From: Streptomyces marispadix
GTDB taxonomy: Bacteria; Actinomycetota; Actinomycetes; Streptomycetales; Streptomycetaceae
DNA: 64,000 nt
Direction: 5' to 3'
NCBI RefSeq assembly: GCF_022524345.1
Contig: NZ_JAKWJU010000002.1
Location: forward strand, 1,116,001-1,180,000
The notes under the pieces were generated by a model that saw only the letters and a list, made by a program, of their open reading frames with translations, ran no database searches and was not told the origin of the DNA. Of the stretch, positions 39,001 through 49,639 are shown piece by piece. The position numbers and the translations under genes were made by a program. The stretch's first letter is position 1, and the number at the start of each line of letters is the position of its first letter.

Positions 39001-39216
39001 CCACGTCCATAACTCTGCCGCCGCGGGGGCCGTAGCCCATCCGCTGTGCTACTCAACCCGGGAGCTAGGTAGCCCTACTCAGCACTGCGCGCCCGTGCCC
39101 GGGGCGTATCGCTCAGGCCGGGCCCGGGCCGGGTCGGCCGGGTCCTCGGCGGTGCGGGACGTCCGCCGCCCGCCTGCCTCGGAGGCGGTACACGACGGCG
39201 GTTAAGGTCCCTCGTC

Positions 39217-40794
39217 ATGGCACGTATTGCGGTGATCGGCGCCGGACTCGGCGCCATGGCGGCGTCTGCGCGGCTCGCCACGGCCGGGCACCGGGTGACG
39301 GTGTACGAGCGCGCGGAGACCTACGGCGGCGGGGTGCGTCTCTACGAGCGGGACGGCTTCCGCTTCGACACCGGCCCCGGAATTCTCCACCTCCCGGCCG
39401 TCTACCGCGACCTATTCGTCAAGACCGGCCGGGAGAAGCTGGAGGACGTGGTCGAACTCGTGCGGCTCGACCCCGCGATCCGGCACGTCTTCCCCGACGG
39501 CACCGGCGTCTCGCTGCCCTCCGGCTCCCGTGCGGGCGTCGTCGCCGCGCTCGACTCCGCGCTCGGTACGGGCGCCGGTGAGCGCTGGACGGACATGCTC
39601 GCCCGTGCCCGTACGGTCTGGGACACCACCCGGCGGCCGCTGCTGGAGGAGCCGCTGACGGCGGACCGGATTCCGGCCCTGAGCGCGGCGCTGGCCCGCG
39701 ATCCCTACCCGGCGGTGCGCGCCAGGGGGCTGCTGCGCCGCCGTGCGCCCACTCTCGCCGAGGCCGCATGGGACGAACTGCGCGATCCCCGTGCCGTCTC
39801 CATGCTGACCGGCTGCGCCTTGGACTACGGGCTCGACCCGGAGGCGGCTCCGGCGGGCGCGGCCGTACTGGCGTATCTGGAGCACACCTTCGGAAGCTGG
39901 TACGTACGCGGCGGGATGCGGGCCCTGGCCGACGCCCTCTACGCACGCTGCACGGAACGCAGGGTGGACTTCCGCTTCGGCTGTGAGGTGCTGGGGCTGG
40001 TGGAGAGCGACGGCCGGGCGGCCGGCGTGAGAACGGCCGCGGAGGGTGAAGTCGCCGCGGACGCAGTGGTGTTGGGCGCGGCGGGTCTGCCGGACGACCC
40101 TGCCGGGCAGACGGCGGACGTGCCTGTGGCGGACGTGCCCGCCATGTCGCGTCTCACGGTGCTGCTGGCGCTGCGCGGTGAGCGGCCCGCCGGGACGGCA
40201 CACCGCACCGTCGTGCACAGGGACGGGGTGCACAGGGACGGGGTGCACGGGGACGGGATGCACCGGACCGCCGCGGGGCGGGGCGACCGCGCGGGCCGGG
40301 GCGGCGTCGCGGCACGGCCCGTGACCGTGCTGCGCCCCGACGATCCGTCGCTGGTCCCGGACGGCGGGCACGAGGCCGTGGTGCTCTCCGCGGCCGTCGC
40401 GCCCGGTGAACTCCAGGGCGGCGACGAGGAGGCGAGGCGTGCACAAGAGGCGCGCCTGGCCGACGAGTTGACGGCCGCTGCCGACGGCGCCGGGCTGGGA
40501 CTCGGCCCTCGTGTGCTGTGGCGCGAGGTGCGTACGCCCCGCGACATCGAGCGGGAGACGGGGGCGCCAGGCGGCCTGGTGCCGGCTCCGGCGCTCGCCG
40601 GGCCCCGTGGGGACGCCCCGGGCCGTGGGCGCGGCGCCGTGGACGTACGTCCCCCCAACAGGACGGCTACGAAGGGCCTTTACCGCGCGGGCGGCTGGGC
40701 GCACCCCGGCGGCGGCGCCGCACACGCGGGAATGTCCGGCGCGCTGGTGGCCGGACTGATCGTGGAGGGCGACGACTGGCGCGGCTCGTACTGA
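39217..40794 (+). CDS. FAD-dependent oxidoreductase, phytoene desaturase-like
   Basis: The 525-residue protein starts with an FAD-binding Rossmann motif (VIGAGLGAMAASARLATAGH) and YERAETYGGGVR, then DTGPGIL, the signature of the CrtI/phytoene desaturase-type amine oxidase superfamily. The C-terminal block LYRAGGWAHPGGGAAHAGMS is the matching FAD/substrate signature. The substrate is unknown and no other carotenoid genes are nearby. Residues around 333-347 are three copies of a 15-bp tandem repeat (40213-40257) coding for VHRDG-like units, inserted between conserved parts. It is transcribed alone. Confidence 0.87.
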   Translation: MARIAVIGAGLGAMAASARLATAGHRVTVYERAETYGGGVRLYERDGFRFDTGPGILHLPAVYRDLFVKTGREKLEDVVELVRLDPAIRHVFPDGTGVSLPSGSRAGVVAALDSALGTGAGERWTDMLARARTVWDTTRRPLLEEPLTADRIPALSAALARDPYPAVRARGLLRRRAPTLAEAAWDELRDPRAVSMLTGCALDYGLDPEAAPAGAAVLAYLEHTFGSWYVRGGMRALADALYARCTERRVDFRFGCEVLGLVESDGRAAGVRTAAEGEVAADAVVLGAAGLPDDPAGQTADVPVADVPAMSRLTVLLALRGERPAGTAHRTVVHRDGVHRDGVHGDGMHRTAAGRGDRAGRGGVAARPVTVLRPDDPSLVPDGGHEAVVLSAAVAPGELQGGDEEARRAQEARLADELTAAADGAGLGLGPRVLWREVRTPRDIERETGAPGGLVPAPALAGPRGDAPGRGRGAVDVRPPNRTATKGLYRAGGWAHPGGGAAHAGMSGALVAGLIVEGDDWRGSY

Positions 40795-40900
40795 GGCCCG
40801 TACTGAGCCGCCGCCCGCACCGGACGGGCCGCGTCAGGGCGGCCCGCATTCGCACTTTCCACGCTCGGACCGCCCGCGTCCGGCTGTCCGGGCGTTGGGG

Positions 40901-40917
40901 CCGTCCGCATCGGACGG
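40901..40917. terminator. Possible hairpin terminator between convergent genes
   Basis: A 7-bp stem (CCGTCCG 40901-40907 with CGGACGG 40911-40917) with a 3-nt loop lies in the 178-nt gap between the FAD enzyme and the convergent repeat-rich membrane protein. Confidence 0.4.
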
Positions 40918-40972
40918 GCAGGCTCGGACTGCCGCCGTAGCGCGGCCTGTTGAGCCGCCCCGCCCGGCGCGG

Positions 40973-42469
40973 TCAGTAGTAGTAGCCGTTGCCGTTGCCG
41001 TAGCCGTTGCCCGCGCCGTACCCGTTGCCCTGGGTGCCGTAGCCGTAAGGGTCGTTCTGGTACGGGTACGGCTGCCCCTGCTGCATCTGCTCGTTGGGGT
41101 CGCGCTGCTGAGGCACCCAGGCCGCACCGCCGGTGGGCGCCTGCGGGAAGTAGGACTGGCCGTCGGCGTACGTCTCGCCGTTGCCGTACATGGAGCCGTA
41201 TGCGTCGGCGCCCGCGCCGCCCGCCCCGAATCCGCCGCCTCCGCCGAAGGTGTCGGAGACGCCGTAAGGGGACTGCTGGGGGCCGTAGCCCTGCGGGTCG
41301 CCGGGGGCGGGGTAGCCGCCGCCGTAGGTGTCGTACCCGCCGTAGGTGTCATACGAAGGGGCGCCTGGCGCGGCCCCGTTGGCGTCGAAGCCGGAGTACG
41401 GGTCGGAGAACGAGGCGTACTGCGGCTGACCGCCGCCGTCGGTGTATATGCCGGGCGCCTGGGGGGCGCTCTGGTAGCCGAGGCCGTCGTAGCCGCCGAA
41501 TCCGTACTCGCCCGTCTCGTCCGGCAGCGGGCCCGGCTGGTAGACGGGGACCTGGCCGGTGTCCTGCGGTCCGTAGCCGTTGCCCGCGGGGTACGAGCCG
41601 GTCTGGTAGCCCTCGGTCTCGGGGCTGAACGGGCTGAACGCCTGGGTCGAATCGAAGCCGTCGGGTCCCGGGCCCGGTCCGCCCAGTCCTCCGCCGGGGC
41701 CGCCCGCTCCTGGTCCGGCGAAGCCGTCCATGGCCGGGAAGCCCGCGGTCTCGTAGCCGTTGCCGCCGTTCTGGCCGTCGTAGCGGTTGCCGTGCTGACC
41801 CTCGTAGCGGTTGCCGCCGAGACCTTCGTAGCGGTTGCCGTTGGGGGAGTTGAAGCCGCTCGGCGCTCCCATGGAGTCGACCGTGGTCAGCGTCCCGGTG
41901 TCGTAGCCGTTCGGGGAGTTGAAACCGTTCGGCGCTCCCATGGAGTCGACCGTGGTCAGCGTCCCGGTGTCGTAGCCGTTCGGGGAGTTGAAGCCGCCCG
42001 GGGCGCTCATGGAGTCCACTGCGGCGAAGGCGGCGGTGTCGTAGCCGTTGCCGGATTCGAGGGCGTTCTGCTGGAAGGGGTCCGAGCCGTAGCCGCCGGA
42101 ACCGGCCAGTGCCGGTACGGGCTCGGGTGCCTCCACCGCGTCGAACTGCGGCCCGGCGTCGAGTTCGGGCTCCGGCTCGTCCTCGGGCTCGTCGCGCCTG
42201 CGGCTGACGCCGGGCACTCCGGTGAGTGCCCAGCCGGCCACGAACCCTCTCCGGTAGGAGAGCGTCACGAACGTCTGCCCCGTGGCGAAGGCGGCGATCC
42301 CGATCCCGATCACCAGGACCGAGGGGATGATCGCCCCCGCCACGACGCACAGGAAGCCGGTGAAGGCCAGCACACGCCAGCGCAGTCGGGCCTTGTACTG
42401 CAACAGCACTTCGCCCAACAGCCACAACGCGACGATGCCGAACGCGATGTAGAGGACTGTCCAGCCCAT
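40973..42469 (-). CDS. Membrane-anchored protein with Tyr/Gly/Asn-rich repeats (function unknown)
   Basis: The 498-residue product has two membrane helices near the N-terminus (about residues 3-25 and 33-62) and a tail that is almost wholly low complexity. The tail contains a 23-residue tandem repeat of the form NGYDTGTLTTVDSMGAP-x-GFNSP, near-identical at DNA level in 41871-41939 and 41940-42008, and decaying on either side. Shorter GNRYEGQ units follow, then Pro/Tyr/Gly-rich stretches ending NGYGNGNGYYY. Composition suggests a disordered, possibly self-associating domain. A conserved N-terminus with a variable tail upstream of metF occurs in other Streptomyces. No function is known to me. 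Confidence 0.8.
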   Translation of the reverse strand: MGWTVLYIAFGIVALWLLGEVLLQYKARLRWRVLAFTGFLCVVAGAIIPSVLVIGIGIAAFATGQTFVTLSYRRGFVAGWALTGVPGVSRRRDEPEDEPEPELDAGPQFDAVEAPEPVPALAGSGGYGSDPFQQNALESGNGYDTAAFAAVDSMSAPGGFNSPNGYDTGTLTTVDSMGAPNGFNSPNGYDTGTLTTVDSMGAPSGFNSPNGNRYEGLGGNRYEGQHGNRYDGQNGGNGYETAGFPAMDGFAGPGAGGPGGGLGGPGPGPDGFDSTQAFSPFSPETEGYQTGSYPAGNGYGPQDTGQVPVYQPGPLPDETGEYGFGGYDGLGYQSAPQAPGIYTDGGGQPQYASFSDPYSGFDANGAAPGAPSYDTYGGYDTYGGGYPAPGDPQGYGPQQSPYGVSDTFGGGGGFGAGGAGADAYGSMYGNGETYADGQSYFPQAPTGGAAWVPQQRDPNEQMQQGQPYPYQNDPYGYGTQGNGYGAGNGYGNGNGYYY

Positions 42470-42509
42470 GTGCGCCCCCTTCTCACTGCCTCGGCCGGGC
42501 TACTTCGGC

Positions 42510-43427
42510 TCAGGGTCGGTTGTGGAGTCCAAGATTCTGATGGATTTCCAACGTTGCCGTGGAGTTGTTGAGCGTAATGAAGTGAAGTCCGGGGACATCC
42601 TCGGCCATCAGCGTCGCACACATCTCCGTCGCGTACTCGATTCCGACCGAGCGTACCGCCGCCGGATCGTCTTCGACCGCCCGGAGTCTCCCGGCCAGTT
42701 CGTCCGGAATCGTCGCATTGCTGAGCTGTGCGAACGTCTCGATCTGCTTCACGTTCGTCACCGGGATGATCTCCGGGATGATCGGGGTCTCGCAACCGGC
42801 TGCCGCGACGCTGTCACGCAGCCGCAGGTAGTCCTCGGCGCGGAAGAACATCTGCGTGATCGCGTAATCGGCCCCCGCGCGGCACTTGTTGACGAAGTGG
42901 CGCACGTCGGTGTCCCAGTCGTCGGAGCGCGGATGCATCTCGGGGAAGGCCGCGACGCCCACGCAGAAGTCGCCCGACTCCTTGATCAGTTCGACGAGTT
43001 CGGAAGCGTAGGTGAGGCCCTCGGGGTGCTTGACCCACTCGCCCATCGGGTCGCCGGGAGGGTCGCCGCGGATCGCGAGTACGTTGCGGATGCCCGCGTC
43101 CGCGTACTGGCCGATGACGTTGCGCAGTTCCGCCCTGGAGTGGTTGACGGCGGTGAGGTGCGCGACCGGAGTGAGCGTGGTCTCGGTGGCGATGCGCTCG
43201 GTGTTGCGGACCGTCCCCTCGCGCGAGGAGCCTCCCGCTCCGTAGGTCACCGAGACGAAGGTGGGTGAGACGGCTTCGATCCGCCGCAGGGCTTTCCACA
43301 GCGAACGCTCGCCCTTCTCGGTCTTCGGGGCGAAGAACTCGAAGGAGTACGAGCGCTGCCCCGTCGCGAGAAGGTCACGTACGGTCGCCGTGCTCTCTGT
43401 CCTGGTAGCTGAGATACCGATGGCCAT
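42510..43427 (-). CDS. metF: 5,10-methylenetetrahydrofolate reductase
   Basis: MetF reduces methylene-THF to methyl-THF, the methyl donor for methionine synthesis, using a bound flavin. The 305-residue protein shows [41 protein letters not shown] and ITQMFF, the TIM-barrel family blocks. It is complete and typical in length. The downstream gene on the same strand is the repeat-rich membrane protein. Confidence 0.97.
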   Translation of the reverse strand: MAIGISATRTESTATVRDLLATGQRSYSFEFFAPKTEKGERSLWKALRRIEAVSPTFVSVTYGAGGSSREGTVRNTERIATETTLTPVAHLTAVNHSRAELRNVIGQYADAGIRNVLAIRGDPPGDPMGEWVKHPEGLTYASELVELIKESGDFCVGVAAFPEMHPRSDDWDTDVRHFVNKCRAGADYAITQMFFRAEDYLRLRDSVAAAGCETPIIPEIIPVTNVKQIETFAQLSNATIPDELAGRLRAVEDDPAAVRSVGIEYATEMCATLMAEDVPGLHFITLNNSTATLEIHQNLGLHNRP

Positions 43428-43551
43428 GGTGAAAGGCTATCGGCCTTGGCTAGAGGGCGACGGGGTGTGAAAAGCGCTTACGTCCGTTCCGTACGGGCTT
43501 GTCGGGGGCGTCTTCCCGTGGTAGTCACGCTGCGTACACGGAGGCGCCACA

Positions 43552-43590
43552 GGGCCGCCGTCGCGTTCACCGGGCCGCCGTCGCGTTCAC
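43552..43590. repeat. 20-bp period direct repeat, two copies
   Basis: A 19-nt sequence beginning GGGCCGCCGTCGCG occurs at 43552-43570 and again, identical, at 43572-43590. It lies in the 269-nt gap between metF and thiE, and nothing else recognisable is there. Confidence 0.8.
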
Positions 43591-43696
43591 GGGCCCGAAA
43601 CGGGGGGAGATCGGCGCCCGGCGCCCGGCTCCGCGGGACCGTCAGATCCGCCCGGCCTCCTCCGATACGTCATGCCCGTCCTGCCCGCCCGGTCCG

Positions 43697-44384
43697 TCAG
43701 GCCCCTCCGGCCTGCCCGGACTCGTCGTCCGCGGCACGCTCCCGCAGCCGCTCCGCCAGCGCCGCCGCCGCGGCCTCCGGGTCGTCGGCGCCGGTCAGCA
43801 CCCGTACGACGACGACGCGTCTGGCACCCGCGTCCAGCACCTGGTCCAGGTTGGAGTCGTCGATCCCGCCGATGGCGAACCAGGGACGCGACGGTGCGCG
43901 CGAGGCCGTATGCCTCACCAGATCCAGGCCCGGGGCGTGACGGCCCGGCTTGGTGTGGGGTGGGCCAGCAGGGGCCGGTGCAGAAGTAGTCGACGCCGGG
44001 TTCGGAAGCGGCGGCGTCCGCCTCGGCCGCGGAGTGCGTGGACCGGCCGATCAGGACACCGTCCCCGAGGAGCGCGCGTGCCGCCGGTACGGGCAGGTCG
44101 CCCTGGCCGAGATGGAGCACGTCGGAGCCGCAGGCGGCCGCCACGTCCGCACGGTCGTTGACGGCCAGCAGCTTGCCGTGGCGACGGCAGGCCTCCGCGA
44201 ACACGGACAGGTGCTCCAGCTCCTCGGCGGCCTCCATGCCCTTGTCGCGGAGCTGGACGATGTCGACGCCGCCGCGCAGCACGGCGTCGAGGAACTGCGG
44301 CAGATCGCCCTGCTCCTTGCGGGCGTCGGTGCACAGATACAGCCGTGCCCCGTCGAGCCGGCGGCGGGCGGTGTCGGCGTTCAT
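43697..44384 (-). CDS. thiE: Thiamine-phosphate synthase ThiE, with an apparent frameshift
   Basis: ThiE joins the pyrimidine and thiazole phosphates to make thiamine phosphate. The first frame, from ATG 44384, carries [39 protein letters not shown] and [11 protein letters not shown]. Around 43951-43963, in a GT/G-rich stretch, one extra base shifts the frame. The conserved C-terminal part [19 protein letters not shown] and RRVVVVRVL is in the second frame, which stops at 43697. Corrected length is about 228 residues, normal for ThiE. It is divergent from the thiO-thiS-thiG operon and has no riboswitch of its own that I can see. Error is likelier than loss. Confidence 0.85.
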
Positions 44385-44608
44385 GAGGGACATCCCCCCG
44401 GACGAGGGCGTGCGGACCGTATGCAGCGGCGCTGCGCGGCCCGCACGCCCGTGGGTGTGCGGTGTGACCTGCCCGTTCAGGGTGCGGTCAGGTGCGGCTC
44501 GGCCTTCGGGCGAGCGACGGGTACGTCAGCGGCCGGGCGGGCGCGGGGCCCGAACCGAGGCCGGTCCCATGAGTGCCCCGCCCTGGGCGGCCCGCTATGT
44601 GCCGGAAA

Positions 44609-44974
44609 TCACACGGCGAGTGCCTGGGCGCGCCGCTTCACCTCGGTGCCTCTGTTCTCACGCAGGGCCTGCGCCGGGGTGCCGGGCAGGCTTTCGTCCT
44701 CGGTGAAGAGCCACTCCAGCATCTCCTCGTCGCTGAAGCCGTCGTCCTTGAGAAGCGTGATCGTGCCGACCAGTCCCTTGACGATGCGGCCCGCGCCGAT
44801 GAAGTCCGCGGGGACCTGCAAGGTCCGCTCCTCCCCTCTGCGGACCGCGATCAGTTGGCCTTCCTTGACGAGCTGGCGGGCGCGGGTCACCGGGATGTCG
44901 AGCTTCTCGGCGACGTCGGGGAGGGTGAGCCAGGCAGGGACGAGAGCATCGGTCTTCGCATCAATCTCTGTCAC
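44609..44974 (-). CDS. Rv2175c-type DNA-binding protein
   Basis: The 121-residue protein has an N-terminal winged helix-turn-helix (LTLPDVAEKLDIPVTRARQL) and a C-terminal domain, FIGAGRIVKGLVGTITLLKDDGF, matching the mycobacterial Rv2175c family. In M. tuberculosis, Rv2175c is a DNA-binding substrate of the kinase PknL encoded beside it. Here a PknL-like kinase is 4.7 kb away across the thi genes, so the pair is near but not adjacent. Regulatory targets are unknown. Confidence 0.88.
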   Translation of the reverse strand: MTEIDAKTDALVPAWLTLPDVAEKLDIPVTRARQLVKEGQLIAVRRGEERTLQVPADFIGAGRIVKGLVGTITLLKDDGFSDEEMLEWLFTEDESLPGTPAQALRENRGTEVKRRAQALAV

Positions 44975-45158
44975 GCCGACAAGCGTGCCATCCCGCTGTG
45001 ACAGTCACTACTGTGCTGGCGCCACCAGTCCGCCGCCGATCAGCCGTACCGGGCTCGTCGACGGCCCGCCGACCGGCCCGTTCACCGGCCCGGCCGGTAC
45101 GCTCGGCCGACCCGTGCACAGGTTCGCTTCACCCGCTCGACGACCGGCTCTTGAGCCC

Positions 45159-45224
45159 GTACGAGCCCCGCACGAAGCGCGTATGAGCCCCGCACGAAGC
45201 GCGTACGAAGCCCTTGCGAAGCGC
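45159..45224. repeat. 22-bp imperfect tandem repeat, three copies
   Basis: Units at 45159-45180, 45181-45202 and 45203-45224 follow the pattern GTACGAGCCCCGCACGAAGC; the first two differ by one base. The array sits 20 nt past the stop of the FAD oxidoreductase gene. There are no spacers, so it is not a CRISPR array. Confidence 0.85.
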
Positions 45225-45244
45225 CCGGACCCCGGCGCCCGTCG

Positions 45245-46483
45245 CTAGGACTGGACGACGGCCTTCTTCAGCGGCACCGCCGCGTCCGCCACGCGTGCCG
45301 GATCCACCGGTGTGCCGCGCTCGATGAGTCTTCTGCCCTGCGCCAGGTCGCGCGGCCTGCCCACCGCGAGGAGCGCGGTCAGCGCCCCGCCGCGCAGCCA
45401 GCACACCGACCAGGCCGCCTCGTCCGGGTCGCCGCGGCGGACCAGTTCGTCCTCCGCGGTGTGGTAACCCGCGTACTGGATGAAGCGCCCGAACTGCTCG
45501 GACCAGAAGTAGGGCACCGGGTCGTAGACCGCGCTCTCCGCCTCGCCGTCGGGCAGCGTCGCCGCGGCGATGTTGGCGGCCACGACGCGCGCCCCTTGCA
45601 AAGCGTTGTCCCAGTGGTGGACGAGTATGCGGCGGCCGTATCTGGCCGAGGGGAACGAGGCGCAGTCGCCGACCGCGTACACATCCGGGGCGGAGGCGTG
45701 CAGCCCCTCGTCGGCGAGGACTTCGCCGTGGCGGCCCAGTTCGATGCCCGAGCCCGACAGCCAGCCGGTGGCGGGGCGCGAGCCGATGCCGACGACTACG
45801 GCGTCCGCGGTCAGCCGGGTGCCGTCGTCGAGCAGCACTCCCCCGTGCTCCACCGAGCGCACCGCCACGCCCGTACGCAGTCGTGCGCCGCTCTGCTCGT
45901 ACCAGCCGCGCATGTCCGCCGAGACCTCCGCGGGAAGCGCCCCCGGCAGCGGCTGGTCAGCGGCCTCGACGACCGTGACGCCGCAGCCCGACTCCCTTGC
46001 CGCGGTGGTGAATTCCGCGCCGATCCAGCCTGCGCCGACGACCACGATCTCGCCCTGCCGTGCCAGTACGGGGCGCAGCCGGGCGGCGTCGTCCAGCGTG
46101 CGCAGCAGATGGACCCCGGGTACGCCCTGGCTGCCCGGGAATTCGACGGGTCCGGCGCCCGTGGCGATGACGAGATGGTCGTAGGCCACCTGGCCCGCGG
46201 CGGTCTCCAGCAGGCGGCTGCCGGTGTGCAGGCCCGTCACCTCGCGGCCGAGTTCCAGATCGACCCCGAGGGAGCCGAAGTCGACGTCGAGCGAGGCGTC
46301 CTCGCTCTTGCCGAGCAGCACGGCCTTCGACAACGGCGGCCGGTCGTAAGGCCGATGGGGTTCGCCGCCGATCAGCCGGATACCGCCCGGCCATCCCTGC
46401 TCCCGCAGATGTACGGCTGTCTGCACACCGGCCATGCCCGCGCCCACGACCACGACCCGCTGTTCGCCACGACTGTCGCCCAC
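45245..46483 (-). CDS. FAD/NAD(P)-dependent ferredoxin-reductase-like oxidoreductase
   Basis: The 412-residue product has two Rossmann motifs: VVVGAGMAGVQTAVHLREQG for FAD near residue 10 and VVVGAGWIGAEFTTAA for NAD(P) near residue 147. It also has the FAD motif DVYAVGDCASFP and the PYDRPPLSK block of putidaredoxin/rubredoxin reductase-type enzymes, with a reductase C-terminal domain including PYFWSEQFG. It should pass electrons from NAD(P)H to a ferredoxin or related carrier; the partner is not evident. It is divergent from the thi operon. Confidence 0.9.
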   Translation of the reverse strand: MGDSRGEQRVVVVGAGMAGVQTAVHLREQGWPGGIRLIGGEPHRPYDRPPLSKAVLLGKSEDASLDVDFGSLGVDLELGREVTGLHTGSRLLETAAGQVAYDHLVIATGAGPVEFPGSQGVPGVHLLRTLDDAARLRPVLARQGEIVVVGAGWIGAEFTTAARESGCGVTVVEAADQPLPGALPAEVSADMRGWYEQSGARLRTGVAVRSVEHGGVLLDDGTRLTADAVVVGIGSRPATGWLSGSGIELGRHGEVLADEGLHASAPDVYAVGDCASFPSARYGRRILVHHWDNALQGARVVAANIAAATLPDGEAESAVYDPVPYFWSEQFGRFIQYAGYHTAEDELVRRGDPDEAAWSVCWLRGGALTALLAVGRPRDLAQGRRLIERGTPVDPARVADAAVPLKKAVVQS

Positions 46484-46682
46484 ACGATCATCCTAGGCGG
46501 CCGTACGGCGCCCGCCGGGCGGCCGCCGGTGCAGGCGCCGGGCCGAACGGTGAAGACTCCGCCGGTCACAGCGGGGACGCGGGGCAGTACGCTGGCACGC
46601 ACGGCGCCGCACGGCAGACGGCACCGCATCGCATCGCACCGCACCACATCGCACAGCACCCGCTACACAGCACAGCCGCACA

Positions 46683-46718
46683 GCACTACAAGGCATTCAC
46701 GCACTACAAGGCATTCAC
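46683..46718 (+). repeat. 18-bp perfect direct repeat at the edge of the TPP riboswitch
   Basis: GCACTACAAGGCATTCAC occurs at 46683-46700 and again at 46701-46718, head to tail with no mismatch. Upstream, 46618-46680 is a low-complexity run of GCATC/GCACC/CAGCAC steps. The second copy touches the 5' boundary of the riboswitch. The gap from 46484 holds nothing else recognisable. Confidence 0.85.
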
Positions 46719-46803
46719 GGGAGTCCGGCGCACCGGGCTGAGAGGGAGGCTGCGGCCTCCGACCGTACGAACCTGATCCGGGTCATTCCGGCGAAGGGAG
46801 AAG
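46716..46803 (+). promoter_or_regulatory. TPP riboswitch (thi box)
   Basis: The conserved thi-box segments are present in order: GGGCTGAGAGGGAGG, then GACCGTACGAACCTGATC, then CGGGTCATTCCGGCGAAGG. It lies directly before thiO, and its 3' strand contains AAGGGAG, the only plausible ribosome site for thiO. Thiamine pyrophosphate binding would therefore block translation of thiO and probably the downstream genes. Confidence 0.95.
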
Positions 46804-46813
46804 CAGCTTCCCC

Positions 46814-49235
<2,422 letters not shown>

Positions 49236-49639
49236 GGCCCTGCGACGGCCGGGGCCGCGGGCTCCCGGCCCGAACCGGACGGGCCCCGAACCGGACGACC
49301 CCGAAGCGGGCCCGGAAGCGACTCGGCCGGTCGTCCCGGGGTCCGGAAAAGGACCAAAGTCCCGGAAGGGAATTCCGGCGGGCAGGGCCCGAGAAGAAGG
49401 CGAGTGAAACGAGGCGGGAAGGCGCGGCAAGAGGGAAGAGGACAGGGAAAACGACTCCGGGGAAAAGGGACGCCGCGGAGAGAATCCACGTCCTACGAAG
49501 CTGCTTCCCGCACCCCTTCCGACCAAGGTCCCGAAAAGGACAATCCCGGACTATTCACCTCGCCGTTCGGCCGCATCCTCTCCCCTCGGATGCGCACCAC
49601 GGACATTCGGCACGGTGACGGCTCGTAGACTCGTGGTCG
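49236..49639. other. Intergenic region between thiG and the kinase gene
   Basis: No gene is supported in these 404 nt. The left part has GAACCGGACG direct repeats. From about 49380 to 49490 the plus strand is strongly purine-rich (G and A). At the right end TAGACT (49625-49630) lies 9 nt before the kinase ATG, which suggests a leaderless transcript. Confidence 0.5.

Noticed and set aside
39217..40794. Carotenoid biosynthesis cluster
   Set aside because: The FAD enzyme has a CrtI-like fold, but there is no phytoene synthase, cyclase or prenyl synthase nearby.
13747..44384. Programmed ribosomal frameshifting as the reason for the five split genes
   Set aside because: The sites share no slippery heptamer or downstream structure, and the genes are unrelated. 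Error in homopolymers or short GC repeats is simpler.
45159..45224. CRISPR array
   Set aside because: The 22-bp units are directly adjacent without spacers, and no cas genes are in the window.
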